NCBI RefSeq assembly: GCF_000384215.1
Contig: NZ_KB913032.1
Span: 4,853,665 to 4,917,664 of the forward strand
Direction: 5' to 3'
Source of the DNA: Amycolatopsis alba DSM 44262
GTDB taxonomy: Bacteria; Actinomycetota; Actinomycetes; Mycobacteriales; Pseudonocardiaceae
Length of the DNA stretch: 64,000 nucleotides
Shown here: positions 9,258 to 17,158 of the stretch, piece by piece
How positions within the stretch are numbered: the stretch's first letter is position 1
Layout of the letters: the number at the start of each line of letters is the position of its first letter
Program-made: the position numbers and the translations under genes
The notes under the pieces: model-generated
Database searches by the model: none
Told to the model about the DNA's origin: nothing
The model's input: the letters and a program-made list of their open reading frames with translations, nothing else

Positions 9258-9312
9258 GTCCGTGAAGGCCTCCTTGAGGGACTCTGAGTCCCTCAAGGAG
9301 GCCTTCACGGAC
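9258..9312. terminator. Perfect 27-bp inverted repeat with 1-nt centre, between convergent genes
   Basis: The left arm is 9258-9284 and the right arm 9286-9312, with a single T between them. The arm begins GTCCGTGAAGGCCTCCTT and continues GAGGGACTC. It lies between the convergent MFS (+) and ParB-like (-) genes, as expected of a two-way terminator, though there is no T-run. The whole 55-nt element recurs as an exact reverse complement at 33257-33311. Confidence 0.85.
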
Positions 9313-9338
9313 TTGCCACCAACCCGGCCATGCGGCTG

Positions 9339-10178
9339 TCAGCGGGACTGTGACCGCACGGCCTCGAAGACCTCGTCGTCCCACCGGTGCGTCCGGATCA
9401 GCCGGTACCGTTCGCAAGCGACCCACAGGTAGGCCTCGGCATCGGTCCGCTCGCCGATCAGGTCCGCCTGCCGCAGCATCGCCACCACCGGCTCGAACTC
9501 CTCGTCGAACCACCGCTGCGCCAGCGTCGCGCGATCCGAGAAGGCCCCTTCGTCCTGCATCAGCCGGAACCCCCACGCCTCCACGTGCTCACCGAGCCGC
9601 GCGTAGTCCCACGGATCCGTGAACACCACCGAAGCCCGCGAGTGCCCGGAAAGCGGGACGCGCTCCAGGAACAGCCGCCGGTAGTCCTTCACGATCAGGT
9701 CGCCGCGGTACCGGATCCCGCTCGGGTCCAGTTTGGTCCGCACCTCGGTGACCATCGCCTCTATTGTGGACAGTCGCATCGCGTGGGCGACCGAGACGCG
9801 GTGGTGCCCGTCGATGATGAAATGCAGCTCGCCGACGCGGTACACCTCGATCGGCGGGATCGACTCGCCGCGCCGGGTGGCGAGCGCCAGCCGTTCCCAG
9901 CGTTCGCGGACCCGGCCCGACGTCGGGCGGAAGCGGCGGTCGAAGTCGCGGCCGCGGTCGACGCTGCCGACGATCGAATCGAGCCGGATCACCCGCGCGC
10001 CGATCTTCCGTTCGCCGAGGTAGCCGAGCGCGTCGACCACCTCGTGGAACGGCAGCATGATGTTGACGTCGTCGGGTTCGCCGCGCAGCCAGTTCGCGAG
10101 CCGCGACAACACCTGACGCCGTCGTGCGCGGAGGAAGTCGTGTTCCGCGTCCGCACGGGGAAAACCGGTGTCCTTCAT
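9339..10178 (-). CDS. ParB/Srx-fold domain protein
   Basis: A 279-residue protein. The middle (about 95-150) has a ParB/sulfiredoxin-like core: IPPIEVYRVGELHFIIDGHHR, then HAMRLSTIEAMVTEV. DGHHR is the usual nucleotide-binding loop of the fold. The C-terminal 120 residues (with DPWDYARLGEHVEAWGF) are not a known partition-protein domain, and there is no adjacent parA or parS-like site. A role in chromosome segregation is therefore not supported. Its ATG overlaps the stop of the upstream phosphoesterase gene (ATGA), so the two are coupled. Function unknown; nucleotide-related chemistry is a guess from fold and partner. Confidence 0.75.
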   Translation of the reverse strand: MKDTGFPRADAEHDFLRARRRQVLSRLANWLRGEPDDVNIMLPFHEVVDALGYLGERKIGARVIRLDSIVGSVDRGRDFDRRFRPTSGRVRERWERLALATRRGESIPPIEVYRVGELHFIIDGHHRVSVAHAMRLSTIEAMVTEVRTKLDPSGIRYRGDLIVKDYRRLFLERVPLSGHSRASVVFTDPWDYARLGEHVEAWGFRLMQDEGAFSDRATLAQRWFDEEFEPVVAMLRQADLIGERTDAEAYLWVACERYRLIRTHRWDDEVFEAVRSQSR

Positions 10179-10822
10179 CCGAACTCCATGATCCGGTGCC
10201 CGACCACGTTGCGTACCGTGGTCCCGCCGACCACCCGGTCCGGCACGGGTTCACCGTGCGGGTGGATATGCCCGTGCAGCAACCATTTCGGCCGCAACAA
10301 CTCGATCGTGCGATGGAGACAGTCGAACCCGCGGTGCGGCGGGTCCTCGCGGTCGCCGCAGTGCCGCGGCGGCGCGTGGGTGAGCAGGACGTCGACGTCC
10401 CTGCCGTCCCGCCATCGGCGGAACCGCGCCTGGCGCACCAGTCGACGGGCGCGCCGGGCCTGCTGGCGTTGCGTCCACTGGTTCGGGCCGTCGTTGTAGC
10501 GGACGGAGCCGCCGAGCCCGGCGAAGCGCAGCCCGCCGATGTCGACGATCCGGCCGTCCGCGTTCACCCCGCCCGCCGGACCCGGCCATACCGCGGGGAA
10601 ACCGTCCTTCATGGACAGTCCGCCGTAGCGGGTGTAGCCGGACAGGTCGGGATCGTGGTTGCCGGGGACGAACACGCACGGCACGTCGAGCGCGCCCGCC
10701 AGGAATTCGAGGTACGCGTACGGCAGGTCACCGGCGCCGATTACGAGGTCGGCCGGGTGGTTGTGGACAGCGGACGTCCACAACCGCTCCTCGACCTCGT
10801 CCGCGACGACCAGCGCCTTCAT
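10175..10822 (-). CDS. Metallophosphoesterase (calcineurin-like)
   Basis: A 215-residue single-domain phosphoesterase. Metal-site motifs in order: an N-terminal VVADEVEE with Asp8 (D-x-x in place of the usual D-x-H), GAGDLP at 29-34, GNHD at 54-57, LTHAPP, and GHIHPHG near the C-terminus. It should hydrolyse a phosphoester with two metal ions; the substrate is unknown. It is translated just before, and overlapping, the ParB-like gene, suggesting a shared role. Confidence 0.87.
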   Translation of the reverse strand: MKALVVADEVEERLWTSAVHNHPADLVIGAGDLPYAYLEFLAGALDVPCVFVPGNHDPDLSGYTRYGGLSMKDGFPAVWPGPAGGVNADGRIVDIGGLRFAGLGGSVRYNDGPNQWTQRQQARRARRLVRQARFRRWRDGRDVDVLLTHAPPRHCGDREDPPHRGFDCLHRTIELLRPKWLLHGHIHPHGEPVPDRVVGGTTVRNVVGHRIMEFG

Positions 10823-10847
10823 GCGCTCCAGCGTAATGCCGGAGGCG

Positions 10848-10964
10848 CTACTTGGGGCCGTGCGCGAACGCGGGGTCCTTGGCGATGATCGCGATGACGA
10901 TGCCCAGCCAGACGACGCAGAAGGCCAGTGCCCAGAACTTGAGGTTGGTCAGGATCCTTGGCAT
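10848..10964 (-). CDS. 38-residue single-span membrane protein (unannotated size class)
   Basis: An ATG at 10964 is preceded by GGAG at 7 nt spacing and opens a 38-codon frame ending in TAG. The peptide starts MPRILTNLKFWALAFC, continues with a hydrophobic VVWLGIVIAIIA helix and ends in a short polar tail (KDPAFAHGPK). One membrane span with an N-terminal positive charge is the typical small membrane protein pattern. It lies between corA and the phosphoesterase gene, all on the minus strand, 36 bp after corA, so it may be co-transcribed with corA. No homologue comes to mind. Confidence 0.6.
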   Translation of the reverse strand: MPRILTNLKFWALAFCVVWLGIVIAIIAKDPAFAHGPK

Positions 10965-11000
10965 GAGGGAACTCCAGTACTGCCGAAAACGGAAGAAGGG

Positions 11001-12089
11001 TCAGAGCCAGCGGTTCTTCCGGAATATTCGGTAGAGCAGGATGCAGACGCCGAAGATGATCGTCATCGCCAGCGGGTAGCCGAACCGCCAATGCAGTTCG
11101 GGCATGTAGTCGAAGTTCATCCCGTAGATGCCGGCCAGCGCCGTCGGGACCGCGATGATCGCCGCCCACGCGGTGATCTTGCGCATGTCGGTGTTCTGCT
11201 GGAGGGTGATCTTCGCCAGTGTCGCGTCCACCAGCGTGGTCAGCAGTTCGTCGAAGTTCGCGACCCGCTCCGCGACCGTGGTGAGGTGGTCGGAGACGTC
11301 ACGGAAGTACGAGCGGACCTCGTCCGGGATCAGCCGCGTGTAGCCCTCGGCGAGCCGCTGCAGCGGCGTCCCCAGCGGCATGACCGCACGGCGCAGTTCC
11401 AGCACCTCGCGCTTCATGAAGTAGATCTGCTCGGCGCTCACCTTGGAGCGCGGCGCGAAGACGTGCGTCTCCATCTCGTCGATGTCCGACTCGATCGCGG
11501 TGGTGACGTCGAGGTAGTGGTCGACGACGTGGTCCGCGATCGCGTGCAGCACCGCGGACGGCCCGAGGTCGAGCCGCTCCGGGTCCTGGTCGAGTTCGCG
11601 GCGCAGCCGGGCGAGCCCCGAGTGGTTCCCGTGCCGCACGGTGATCACGAAGTCGCGGCCGAGGAACGCCATCAGTTCGCCGGTCTCGACGATCTCGTTC
11701 GCCGTCGCGGGCGACTCGTGTTCGACGTACCGGACCGTCTTCAGGACCATGAACAGCGTGTCGTCGTAGCGCTCCAGCTTGGGCCGCTGGTGGGCCTCCA
11801 GCGCGTCCTCGACGGCCAGTTCGTGCAGGCCGAAGGTCTCCGCGATGCCCTGGATCTGGACCGCGTCGGGCTCGTGCAGGCCGATCCAGACGAACCCGGC
11901 GTGCCGCTTGCGTACCTCTTTGATCGCCTCGGCGTGTGACCAGCGGCCGGGCAGGCGTTTGCCCTCCACGTACACCGCGCAGTCGACGACGTACGCCGAA
12001 AGGGGGACGGGCAGCGGGCGCTCGGGGGCACCTTTGGCGCGGCCGTTGCTCCGGCCGCGAAGGCCGCCGAGCGAGGGAATGGCAGGCAT
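11001..12089 (-). CDS. corA: CorA-family magnesium/cobalt transport protein
   Basis: A 362-residue CorA protein with a large N-terminal cytoplasmic domain and a long helix, then two C-terminal membrane helices. The signature YGMNFDYMPELHW loop lies between them (about residues 315-330). GMN is the selectivity motif of the pentameric Mg2+ channel. The C-terminal tail is basic (RKNRWL). In M. tuberculosis corA directly follows lpqY-sugABC in opposite orientation; here the orientation is kept but about 5.7 kb of other genes has come between. Confidence 0.93.
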   Translation of the reverse strand: MPAIPSLGGLRGRSNGRAKGAPERPLPVPLSAYVVDCAVYVEGKRLPGRWSHAEAIKEVRKRHAGFVWIGLHEPDAVQIQGIAETFGLHELAVEDALEAHQRPKLERYDDTLFMVLKTVRYVEHESPATANEIVETGELMAFLGRDFVITVRHGNHSGLARLRRELDQDPERLDLGPSAVLHAIADHVVDHYLDVTTAIESDIDEMETHVFAPRSKVSAEQIYFMKREVLELRRAVMPLGTPLQRLAEGYTRLIPDEVRSYFRDVSDHLTTVAERVANFDELLTTLVDATLAKITLQQNTDMRKITAWAAIIAVPTALAGIYGMNFDYMPELHWRFGYPLAMTIIFGVCILLYRIFRKNRWL

Positions 12090-12413
12090 GGGATCTCCTG
12101 GGCAGACGTCGTGCGTTGTGCGCGAAGACGACGGGCCAAGCGGTCGGGGGGCCGCTCGGCTAGGCCAGCGTTCCCGGTTTCGTCAGCCCTGCCAGGTGGG
12201 GATCCGGCGAGACGTGAAGGCGGAAACGCTGCGACTACTAGGAAGCGGACTATCGCCACTGGACATCGGGTTCCTCACCTCCTTCGGCTCGACGGACGGT
12301 TACGCAGTGGTGTGGGTCGCGTTGACGACCCGACACCAATGGTCGAGGGTACTCCTCAACACGAAAGCCTGTCGTTCCAGGCTCACGCCGCGTTACTCGT
12401 GCAGGAGGAATGG
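12090..12413. other. Divergent intergenic region between corA and the MaoC gene; no gene seen
   Basis: About 324 bp separate the start codons of corA (-) and the MaoC dehydratase (+). Reading frames that cross it are Arg-rich shadows. A small dyad GGGTCG-N6-CGACCC sits at about 12316-12333 and TTGACG (about 12323) could be part of a promoter for the MaoC gene, but I cannot place a matching -10 hexamer with confidence. No riboswitch was recognised, although an Mg2+-responsive leader would be plausible for corA. Confidence 0.4.
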
Positions 12414-12917
12414 GTGCAGTTCGGTCGCTATTACGAAGAGTTCGAGGTCGGCGCGGTCTACAAGCACTGGCCGGGCAAAACGGTCACCGAGTACGACGAC
12501 CACCTGTTCTGCCTCATCACCATGAACCACCATCCGCTGCACCTCGACGCGAACTACGCCGAGGAGACCACCGACTTCGGGAAGAACGTCGTGGTCGGCA
12601 ACTACGTCTACTCGCTGCTGCTGGGGATGTCGGTGCCGGACGTGTCCGGCAAGGCGATCGCGAACCTCGAGGTCGAATCGCTGAAACACGTGAAGCCGAC
12701 CTTCCACGGTGACACCATTTACGGCGAGACCGAGGTGCTGGACAAGACGCCGTCGAAGTCGAAGGACGATCGCGGCGTCGTCTACGTCGAGACCCGCGGT
12801 TACAAGCAGGACGGCACGATCGTGTGTGTGTTCCGTCGCAAGGTGATGGTGCCGAAGCGGTCCTACGGTGACGCCAGGGGCGGGGAGCAGCCCGGTCGTC
12901 CCGTGCCGCACGAATAA
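12414..12917 (+). CDS. MaoC family dehydratase (hotdog fold)
   Basis: A 167-residue protein. I chose GTG 12414 because AGGAGG lies 5 nt upstream and the conserved N-terminus (FGRYYEEFEVGAVYKHWPGKTVTEYDDHLFC in part) begins right after; longer frames add Arg-rich sequence. The hydratase motif is ITMNHHPLHLDANYAE, with the catalytic Asp/His pair, and a second conserved part is LEVESLKHVKPTFHGDTI. These enzymes add water to enoyl-CoA esters, often branched or mesaconyl-type. Related proteins sit beside an acyl-CoA dehydrogenase and a CitE lyase in mycobacteria. Here it is followed 26 bp later by a DUF2332 gene. Confidence 0.88.
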   Translation: MQFGRYYEEFEVGAVYKHWPGKTVTEYDDHLFCLITMNHHPLHLDANYAEETTDFGKNVVVGNYVYSLLLGMSVPDVSGKAIANLEVESLKHVKPTFHGDTIYGETEVLDKTPSKSKDDRGVVYVETRGYKQDGTIVCVFRRKVMVPKRSYGDARGGEQPGRPVPHE

Positions 12918-12943
12918 CGGCTGTCAGGAGAGGGAGCGCGTCG

Positions 12944-14047
12944 ATGCCCATCGGGCTGGATGAGATCAAAAGCCGCCTGCGGAAGTTCGCGACGGTCGAG
13001 GCGGCCGGCGTTTCGCCGCTTTACGAGCACTTGGCGGCGAAGGCCGCCGAGGACGACGACGTCGCCGGGCTGCTGACCGACGCTCGCGGCGGTGAAGCGC
13101 GCGGAACGCTGCTGATGGCGACGGCGCACCGGCTCATCCAGGCCGACCCGATCCACCCGCTCTCGCGGTATTACCCGTCCGTCGGCGGTTTCGACGGCGT
13201 GGACTCGGAGACGTGGCCGCTGTTCCGTTCGTTCCTGCTGGAGCGGGCGGACCGGGCCAGGGCGATCATCGCCTCGCGGTACACGCAGACCAACGAGGTC
13301 CGCCGCGCCGCGCTGCTCTACCCCGCGGTGACGGCGGCGGCCAAGGAGGCGGGCGGCAAGATCGCGCTGCTCGAGGTCGGTTGCAGCGCCGGGCTGCTGC
13401 TCGGCCTGGACAAATACGCCTACCGCTACCAGTGCGACGGCGGCGAGCAGCTCACCGCCGGGCCCGCGAAGACCGCTGTCGGCCTGCACTGCGCCTTGGA
13501 CCTCGCGATCGGCGCCGTCACGCCGAAGGTGCCGAAGAAGCTGACGATCACCGCCCGCGCCGGTCTCGACCGCGCCCCGGTGGACCTCGCCGACGAGGAC
13601 GAGCTGGCCTGGCTCGAAGCCTGCGTCTGGGCCGACCAGCCGGACCGGATCAGGCTCCTGCGCACGGCCGCGGCGGCGCAGGGCAAGCAACGGCCGGAGC
13701 TGATCACCGGCGACGCCGTCGACGATCTCGCCTCGGCGGCCGCCACGCTGCCCGCCGACGCTCCTCTCGTCGTGCTGACCAGCCACGTGCTGGCGTACCT
13801 GGGGGAGCGGCGCACGGACTTCCTCGAAGAGCTGCGGAAACTCGCCGCGGACCGGCCGCTGTGGTGGGTCAGCGAGGAGTTCTACGCCGCCGCGCTGGAG
13901 CCGCTGGTGCCGGGCCGGACCGAGCTGGCCGAACCCGCGGATCAGGCCGTGCTCGGGCTCGTCCGCTGGGACGGCGGTGTCCCGGACGTCCGGGCGCTGG
14001 CCAGAACGGCTCCGCACGGACAGCGGATGACCTGGCTCCCGGTTTAG
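12944..14047 (+). CDS. DUF2332 domain-containing protein
   Basis: A 367-residue protein of the DUF2332 family, which covers its whole length. Seen: HPLSRYYPSVGG near residue 75, LLEVGCSAGLLLGLDKYAYRY near 145-165 (a Gly-rich, methyltransferase-like motif I), VVLTSHVLAYL near 270, and WWVSEEFY. The VGCSAG loop suggests a Rossmann, SAM-binding-like fold, but no enzymatic activity is known to me. The ribosome site GGAGAGGGAG precedes ATG 12944. Probably co-transcribed with the MaoC gene. Confidence 0.8.
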   Translation: MPIGLDEIKSRLRKFATVEAAGVSPLYEHLAAKAAEDDDVAGLLTDARGGEARGTLLMATAHRLIQADPIHPLSRYYPSVGGFDGVDSETWPLFRSFLLERADRARAIIASRYTQTNEVRRAALLYPAVTAAAKEAGGKIALLEVGCSAGLLLGLDKYAYRYQCDGGEQLTAGPAKTAVGLHCALDLAIGAVTPKVPKKLTITARAGLDRAPVDLADEDELAWLEACVWADQPDRIRLLRTAAAAQGKQRPELITGDAVDDLASAAATLPADAPLVVLTSHVLAYLGERRTDFLEELRKLAADRPLWWVSEEFYAAALEPLVPGRTELAEPADQAVLGLVRWDGGVPDVRALARTAPHGQRMTWLPV

Positions 14048-14151
14048 CTTTTCACCGCTTCGAAGATGTCGGGAAAGCATCGGCGAGGATAATTTTCACC
14101 TCATGCGCTGCTTTATCCACGCGGTATTCGCCGAACCGGACACAGCACGTG

Positions 14152-14580
14152 TCAGGACGACGTGGCAGACCCGGTCGGCAGCACCCCCCAGTCGCGGAGA
14201 GTGACGAACAGGAGTTCGGCCAACCGGCCGCCTTTGTCGAGTTCGATCAAGGTTTCGGCGTCGATCCACCGGGCGTCGGCGGCGTCGTCCCCGGCACGGA
14301 GAGTGCCGCCGGTGACCGCGCAGGCGTAGTCGTGGATGTCGTATCGGCCGCGGAGGGCGTTGCCGACGTATGTGCCCGGTATCACGTCGAGCCCGGTCTC
14401 TTCGCGCATCTCGCGGATGACGGCCGCTTCGTCCGTTTCGCCTGGTTCCACGCGTCCGCCGGGGACCGACCACAGTCCACGACCGGGTTCATTCGCGCGC
14501 TGAATCAGCAGAATCCGGCCGAGTTCGTCGTGGACGATGCCGCCGACGCAGCGGACGGTGTTGTCCGAAACGGTGTTCAT
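14152..14580 (-). CDS. NUDIX hydrolase
   Basis: A 142-residue protein from ATG 14580; the frame is open to 14649 but the extra residues precede the conserved beta strand. The complete Nudix box GRVEPGETDEAAVIREMREE continues TGL (about residues 40-62), with the catalytic REMREE glutamates. These enzymes hydrolyse nucleoside diphosphates linked to another group. The substrate is unknown. It is divergent from the small secreted-peptide gene at 14767 and convergent with DUF2332. Confidence 0.88.
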   Translation of the reverse strand: MNTVSDNTVRCVGGIVHDELGRILLIQRANEPGRGLWSVPGGRVEPGETDEAAVIREMREETGLDVIPGTYVGNALRGRYDIHDYACAVTGGTLRAGDDAADARWIDAETLIELDKGGRLAELLFVTLRDWGVLPTGSATSS

Positions 14581-14766
14581 TCCCGAATGGTAGACGCGGG
14601 CTTCCTGACAACTGCTGTCCTGTACACGGAGAGTAGCCGTACGGTACACTTCACCTCGCCGGCTGACCCAAGCGCGGGACTTCCCTCCCGCGCCGGTGGA
14701 AGGTGCGGTACAAAATGAATAGCCAGTATCCGCAGTCAGTCACCGTAAGAGACAGGATTGATCGCC

Positions 14767-14928
14767 GTGAACGCGAAAAAGCTACTCACTTTCGCAGGAA
14801 TCGCGTTGGTGCTGTTCTTCGTGATCGCGCAGCCAGGTCAGGCAGCGGGCCTCGTGGGAAACATCATCGGCTTCCTTCGTTCCTCCGCCGAATCGGTGAT
14901 CACCTTCGTCAGCAACGTCTTCAGCTAG
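14767..14928 (+). CDS. Small (53-residue) hydrophobic secreted or membrane peptide
   Basis: A GTG at 14767 opens 53 codons ending at TAG 14926-14928. The peptide has Lys-Lys at 4-5, a hydrophobic core (LLTFAGIALVLFFVIAQ), then PGQAAG, which resembles a signal-peptidase site, and an amphipathic tail (LVGNIIGFLRSSAESVITFV). Upstream AGGATTG could be a weak ribosome site. Codon bias agrees with coding. It lies 24 bp before the PH-domain gene on the same strand, so it is probably co-expressed. Function unknown. Confidence 0.62.
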   Translation: MNAKKLLTFAGIALVLFFVIAQPGQAAGLVGNIIGFLRSSAESVITFVSNVFS

Positions 14929-14952
14929 CGGCAGAGCGGATACTCTATCGAT

Positions 14953-15513
14953 ATGTTCGCCCCACGCGATCCAGACGAGTATCTCCTCGACACCGAGCGA
15001 CGGGTCATCAGGATCCGCCGTCACTGGGCTGTGCTGTTGTGGGACACCTTCGAGGCGGTGGCCTTGCTGGCCATCTGCGTCCTGGTGTCGTACCTGCTGC
15101 CGCCCGCCGCGTGGGTGATCCAGAACATTCTCTGGTACGCCGCGTTGCTCGTCATCCTGCGCTTCGCGTATGTGGTGATGGAGTGGTGGGTCGAGCGGCT
15201 GGTGGTCACCGACAAACGCTTCGTGATGACCACCGGCGTCTACACGACCAAAGTGCTGATGATGCCGATCACCAAGGTCACCGACCTCACCTACGAACGT
15301 TCGGCGTGGGGACGGATGATGGGGTACGGGACCATGGTGGTCGAGTCGGCCGGTCAGATCCAGGCGCTGAACCGCATCGACTACCTGCCGAAGCCGGAAG
15401 AGTTCTACGACACGATCTCCGAGCTCGTCTTCGGCGACAAGCAGAAGCAGGCCGAGCGCTTCTCCATGATCAAGGCGCAGCGTGCGGCCCGCGGCAAGAA
15501 GAAGGTCGGTTAG
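14953..15513 (+). CDS. Bacterial PH domain (bPH2/DUF304) membrane protein
   Basis: A 186-residue protein. After a short head (EYLLDTERRVIRIRRHW) come two membrane helices (about 26-75). Next is the bPH2 domain (about 77-150), with VERLVVTDKRFVMTTGVYT, the strand MMPITKVTDLTYERS, and GYGTMVVESAGQ. The C-terminus is Lys/Arg-rich. Proteins of this family are membrane-anchored with unknown function. It follows the 53-residue peptide gene closely. Confidence 0.87.
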   Translation: MFAPRDPDEYLLDTERRVIRIRRHWAVLLWDTFEAVALLAICVLVSYLLPPAAWVIQNILWYAALLVILRFAYVVMEWWVERLVVTDKRFVMTTGVYTTKVLMMPITKVTDLTYERSAWGRMMGYGTMVVESAGQIQALNRIDYLPKPEEFYDTISELVFGDKQKQAERFSMIKAQRAARGKKKVG

Positions 15514-15564
15514 CGCAGGTCCCGAGGTCGCTGTGACCTGGCGCATCCTCGATACTCATTCTCG

Positions 15565-16428
15565 ATGCGCATCGACCTGCACGCCCACTCCACCGCCTCC
15601 GACGGTACCGACAGCCCTGCCGGGCTGGTCGCGGCCGCCGCGAAGGCGGGCCTCGACGTAGTCGCGATCACCGATCACGACACCACGGCCGGCTGGGCCC
15701 CGGCCGCCGAGGCACTCCCGCCAGGGCTTTCCCTGGTGCCCGGAGCCGAGCTGTCCACGATCTCCGTGGATCCGGTGTCCGGACGGCACATCAGTGTCCA
15801 CCTGCTCGCGTACCTCTTCGACCCCGAGTCGGAGGCGGTCGTCGCCGAACAGACCCGGCTGCGGTCGGAGCGGCGGTGGCGGCTGCGGGTGATGGCCGAG
15901 CGGATGGCCGCCGACGGCCTGCCGGTCGATCCCGACGAGGTCATGTCGCTGCTGCCCGAGGACGGTTCCGCCGGACGGCCGCATCTCGCGCAAGCGCTCG
16001 TGCGGGCCGGTGTCGTCTCGTCGGTGAACGAGGCCTTCGGGAGCTATCTCGGCAACGGCAGCGGGTACTTCGTGGCGCGGCAGGACACGCTCGTCGAGGA
16101 CGCGATCGACATGATCGCGGAAGCGGGCGGGGTCACCGTGATCGCGCATCCCTTCGCCTACACGCGGGGCGCGACCATCTCCGTCGACGTGCTCGCCGGG
16201 CTGGCCGCGCACGGGCTCACCGGCGTCGAGGTCGACCACCCGAACCACGACGAGGAGACCCGCGTCCGGCTGCACGGGCTGGCTGGGGAGCTGGGACTCG
16301 TGCGCACCGGGTCGAGTGACTACCACGGCACGAACAAGACCATCGATCTCGGCGACGAGACCACCGACCCGCTCGCGCTCGAAGAACTCGTCGCGCGGTC
16401 GACCGGGTACCAGGTCGTGACCCGGTGA
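15565..16428 (+). CDS. PHP-domain phosphoesterase
   Basis: A 287-residue PHP protein similar to YciV/TrpH-type nucleases, which cleave phosphoesters such as 3',5'-nucleoside bisphosphates or RNA ends. Metal motifs: DLHAHST at 4-10, ITDHDT near 36, GAELST near 62, VIAHPFAY near 193, VDHPNHDE near 220 and SSDYHG near 252. All nine expected metal ligands appear to be there. Its TGA overlaps the GTG of marC by 4 nt, indicating an operon. Confidence 0.9.
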   Translation: MRIDLHAHSTASDGTDSPAGLVAAAAKAGLDVVAITDHDTTAGWAPAAEALPPGLSLVPGAELSTISVDPVSGRHISVHLLAYLFDPESEAVVAEQTRLRSERRWRLRVMAERMAADGLPVDPDEVMSLLPEDGSAGRPHLAQALVRAGVVSSVNEAFGSYLGNGSGYFVARQDTLVEDAIDMIAEAGGVTVIAHPFAYTRGATISVDVLAGLAAHGLTGVEVDHPNHDEETRVRLHGLAGELGLVRTGSSDYHGTNKTIDLGDETTDPLALEELVARSTGYQVVTR

Positions 16429-17054
16429 CGATCACGGACTTCTTCGACGCGCGCCTGTTCATGAGCGCGACGATCACGCTGATCGTCATCATGGACCCGC
16501 CCGGCACGGTTCCGGTGTTCCTGAGCCTGACCGGCCGCAAGCCGGTGGCGTTCCGCGCCAAGGCCGCGCGGCAGGCGGTGCTGGTCTCGCTGCTGGTGAT
16601 CTCGCTGTTCGCTGTCGCCGGGCAGGCGATCCTGTCCTACCTCGGCATCGGGATCCCGGCGCTGCAGGGCGCGGGCGGGCTGTTGCTGCTGCTCATCGCG
16701 CTTCAGCTGCTGACCGGGAAGACCGGCGGCGAGTCCGAGGCGGCGGGCGACGACGTCAACGTCGCGCTCGTGCCGCTCGGGACACCGCTGCTTGCCGGTC
16801 CGGGCGCGATCGCCGCGACCATCGTCTTCGTGCGCCAGGCCGATGGGCACGCCGGCGCGTACGTGGCTCTCGCGCTTTCGATCGTGACGGTGCACTTCGT
16901 GCTGTACCTGTGCATGCGGTACTCGGGCGTGGTCATCCGGCTGATCAAGGAAAGCGGGATCACGCTGCTGGCGAAGATCGCCGGTCTGCTGCTGGCCGCG
17001 ATCGCGGTCGAACTGGTGGCGAACTCGGTGAAGGGCTTCATTGCGGGCACGTGA
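16425..17054 (+). CDS. MarC family integral membrane protein
   Basis: A 209-residue protein with about six hydrophobic helices, covering the MarC/UPF0056 family: the first helix has LIVIMDPPGTVPVFLSLT and a later motif is LVPLGTPLLAGPGAIAATIV. The GTG start overlaps the PHP gene stop. MarC proteins were once linked to multiple antibiotic resistance, but the transport role is not established. A 17-bp palindromic module (17075-17091) follows it. Confidence 0.9.
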   Translation: MTITDFFDARLFMSATITLIVIMDPPGTVPVFLSLTGRKPVAFRAKAARQAVLVSLLVISLFAVAGQAILSYLGIGIPALQGAGGLLLLLIALQLLTGKTGGESEAAGDDVNVALVPLGTPLLAGPGAIAATIVFVRQADGHAGAYVALALSIVTVHFVLYLCMRYSGVVIRLIKESGITLLAKIAGLLLAAIAVELVANSVKGFIAGT

Positions 17055-17074
17055 CCCTCACCGGCCCCGGCGAT

Positions 17075-17091
17075 AGCAAAGGTCCCTTGCT
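17075..17091. repeat. 17-bp module AGCAAAGGTCCCTTGCT (near-palindrome)
   Basis: This is the outer end of the longer hairpins at 25059 and 28211, here standing alone between marC and the RecB-like gene. Further single copies lie at 19152-19168 (reverse) and 52816-52832; a diverged one starts at about 62088. Confidence 0.7.
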
Positions 17092-17158
17092 CTCTTCGGC
17101 GGGGATGCCCTCGAAAAGTGTCGGTGGGGGTGCGTAGCGTTGCGGGAGGGGTGATCTG

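Noticed and set aside
9339..10178. ParB-like gene as a chromosome partition protein
   Set aside because: No parA, no parS-like 16-mer and no ParB DNA-binding helix-turn-helix; only the core fold is shared.
12316..12333. Dyad GGGTCG-N6-CGACCC as an operator for the MaoC gene
   Set aside because: Short GC-rich dyads occur by chance at this base composition and no regulator is encoded nearby.
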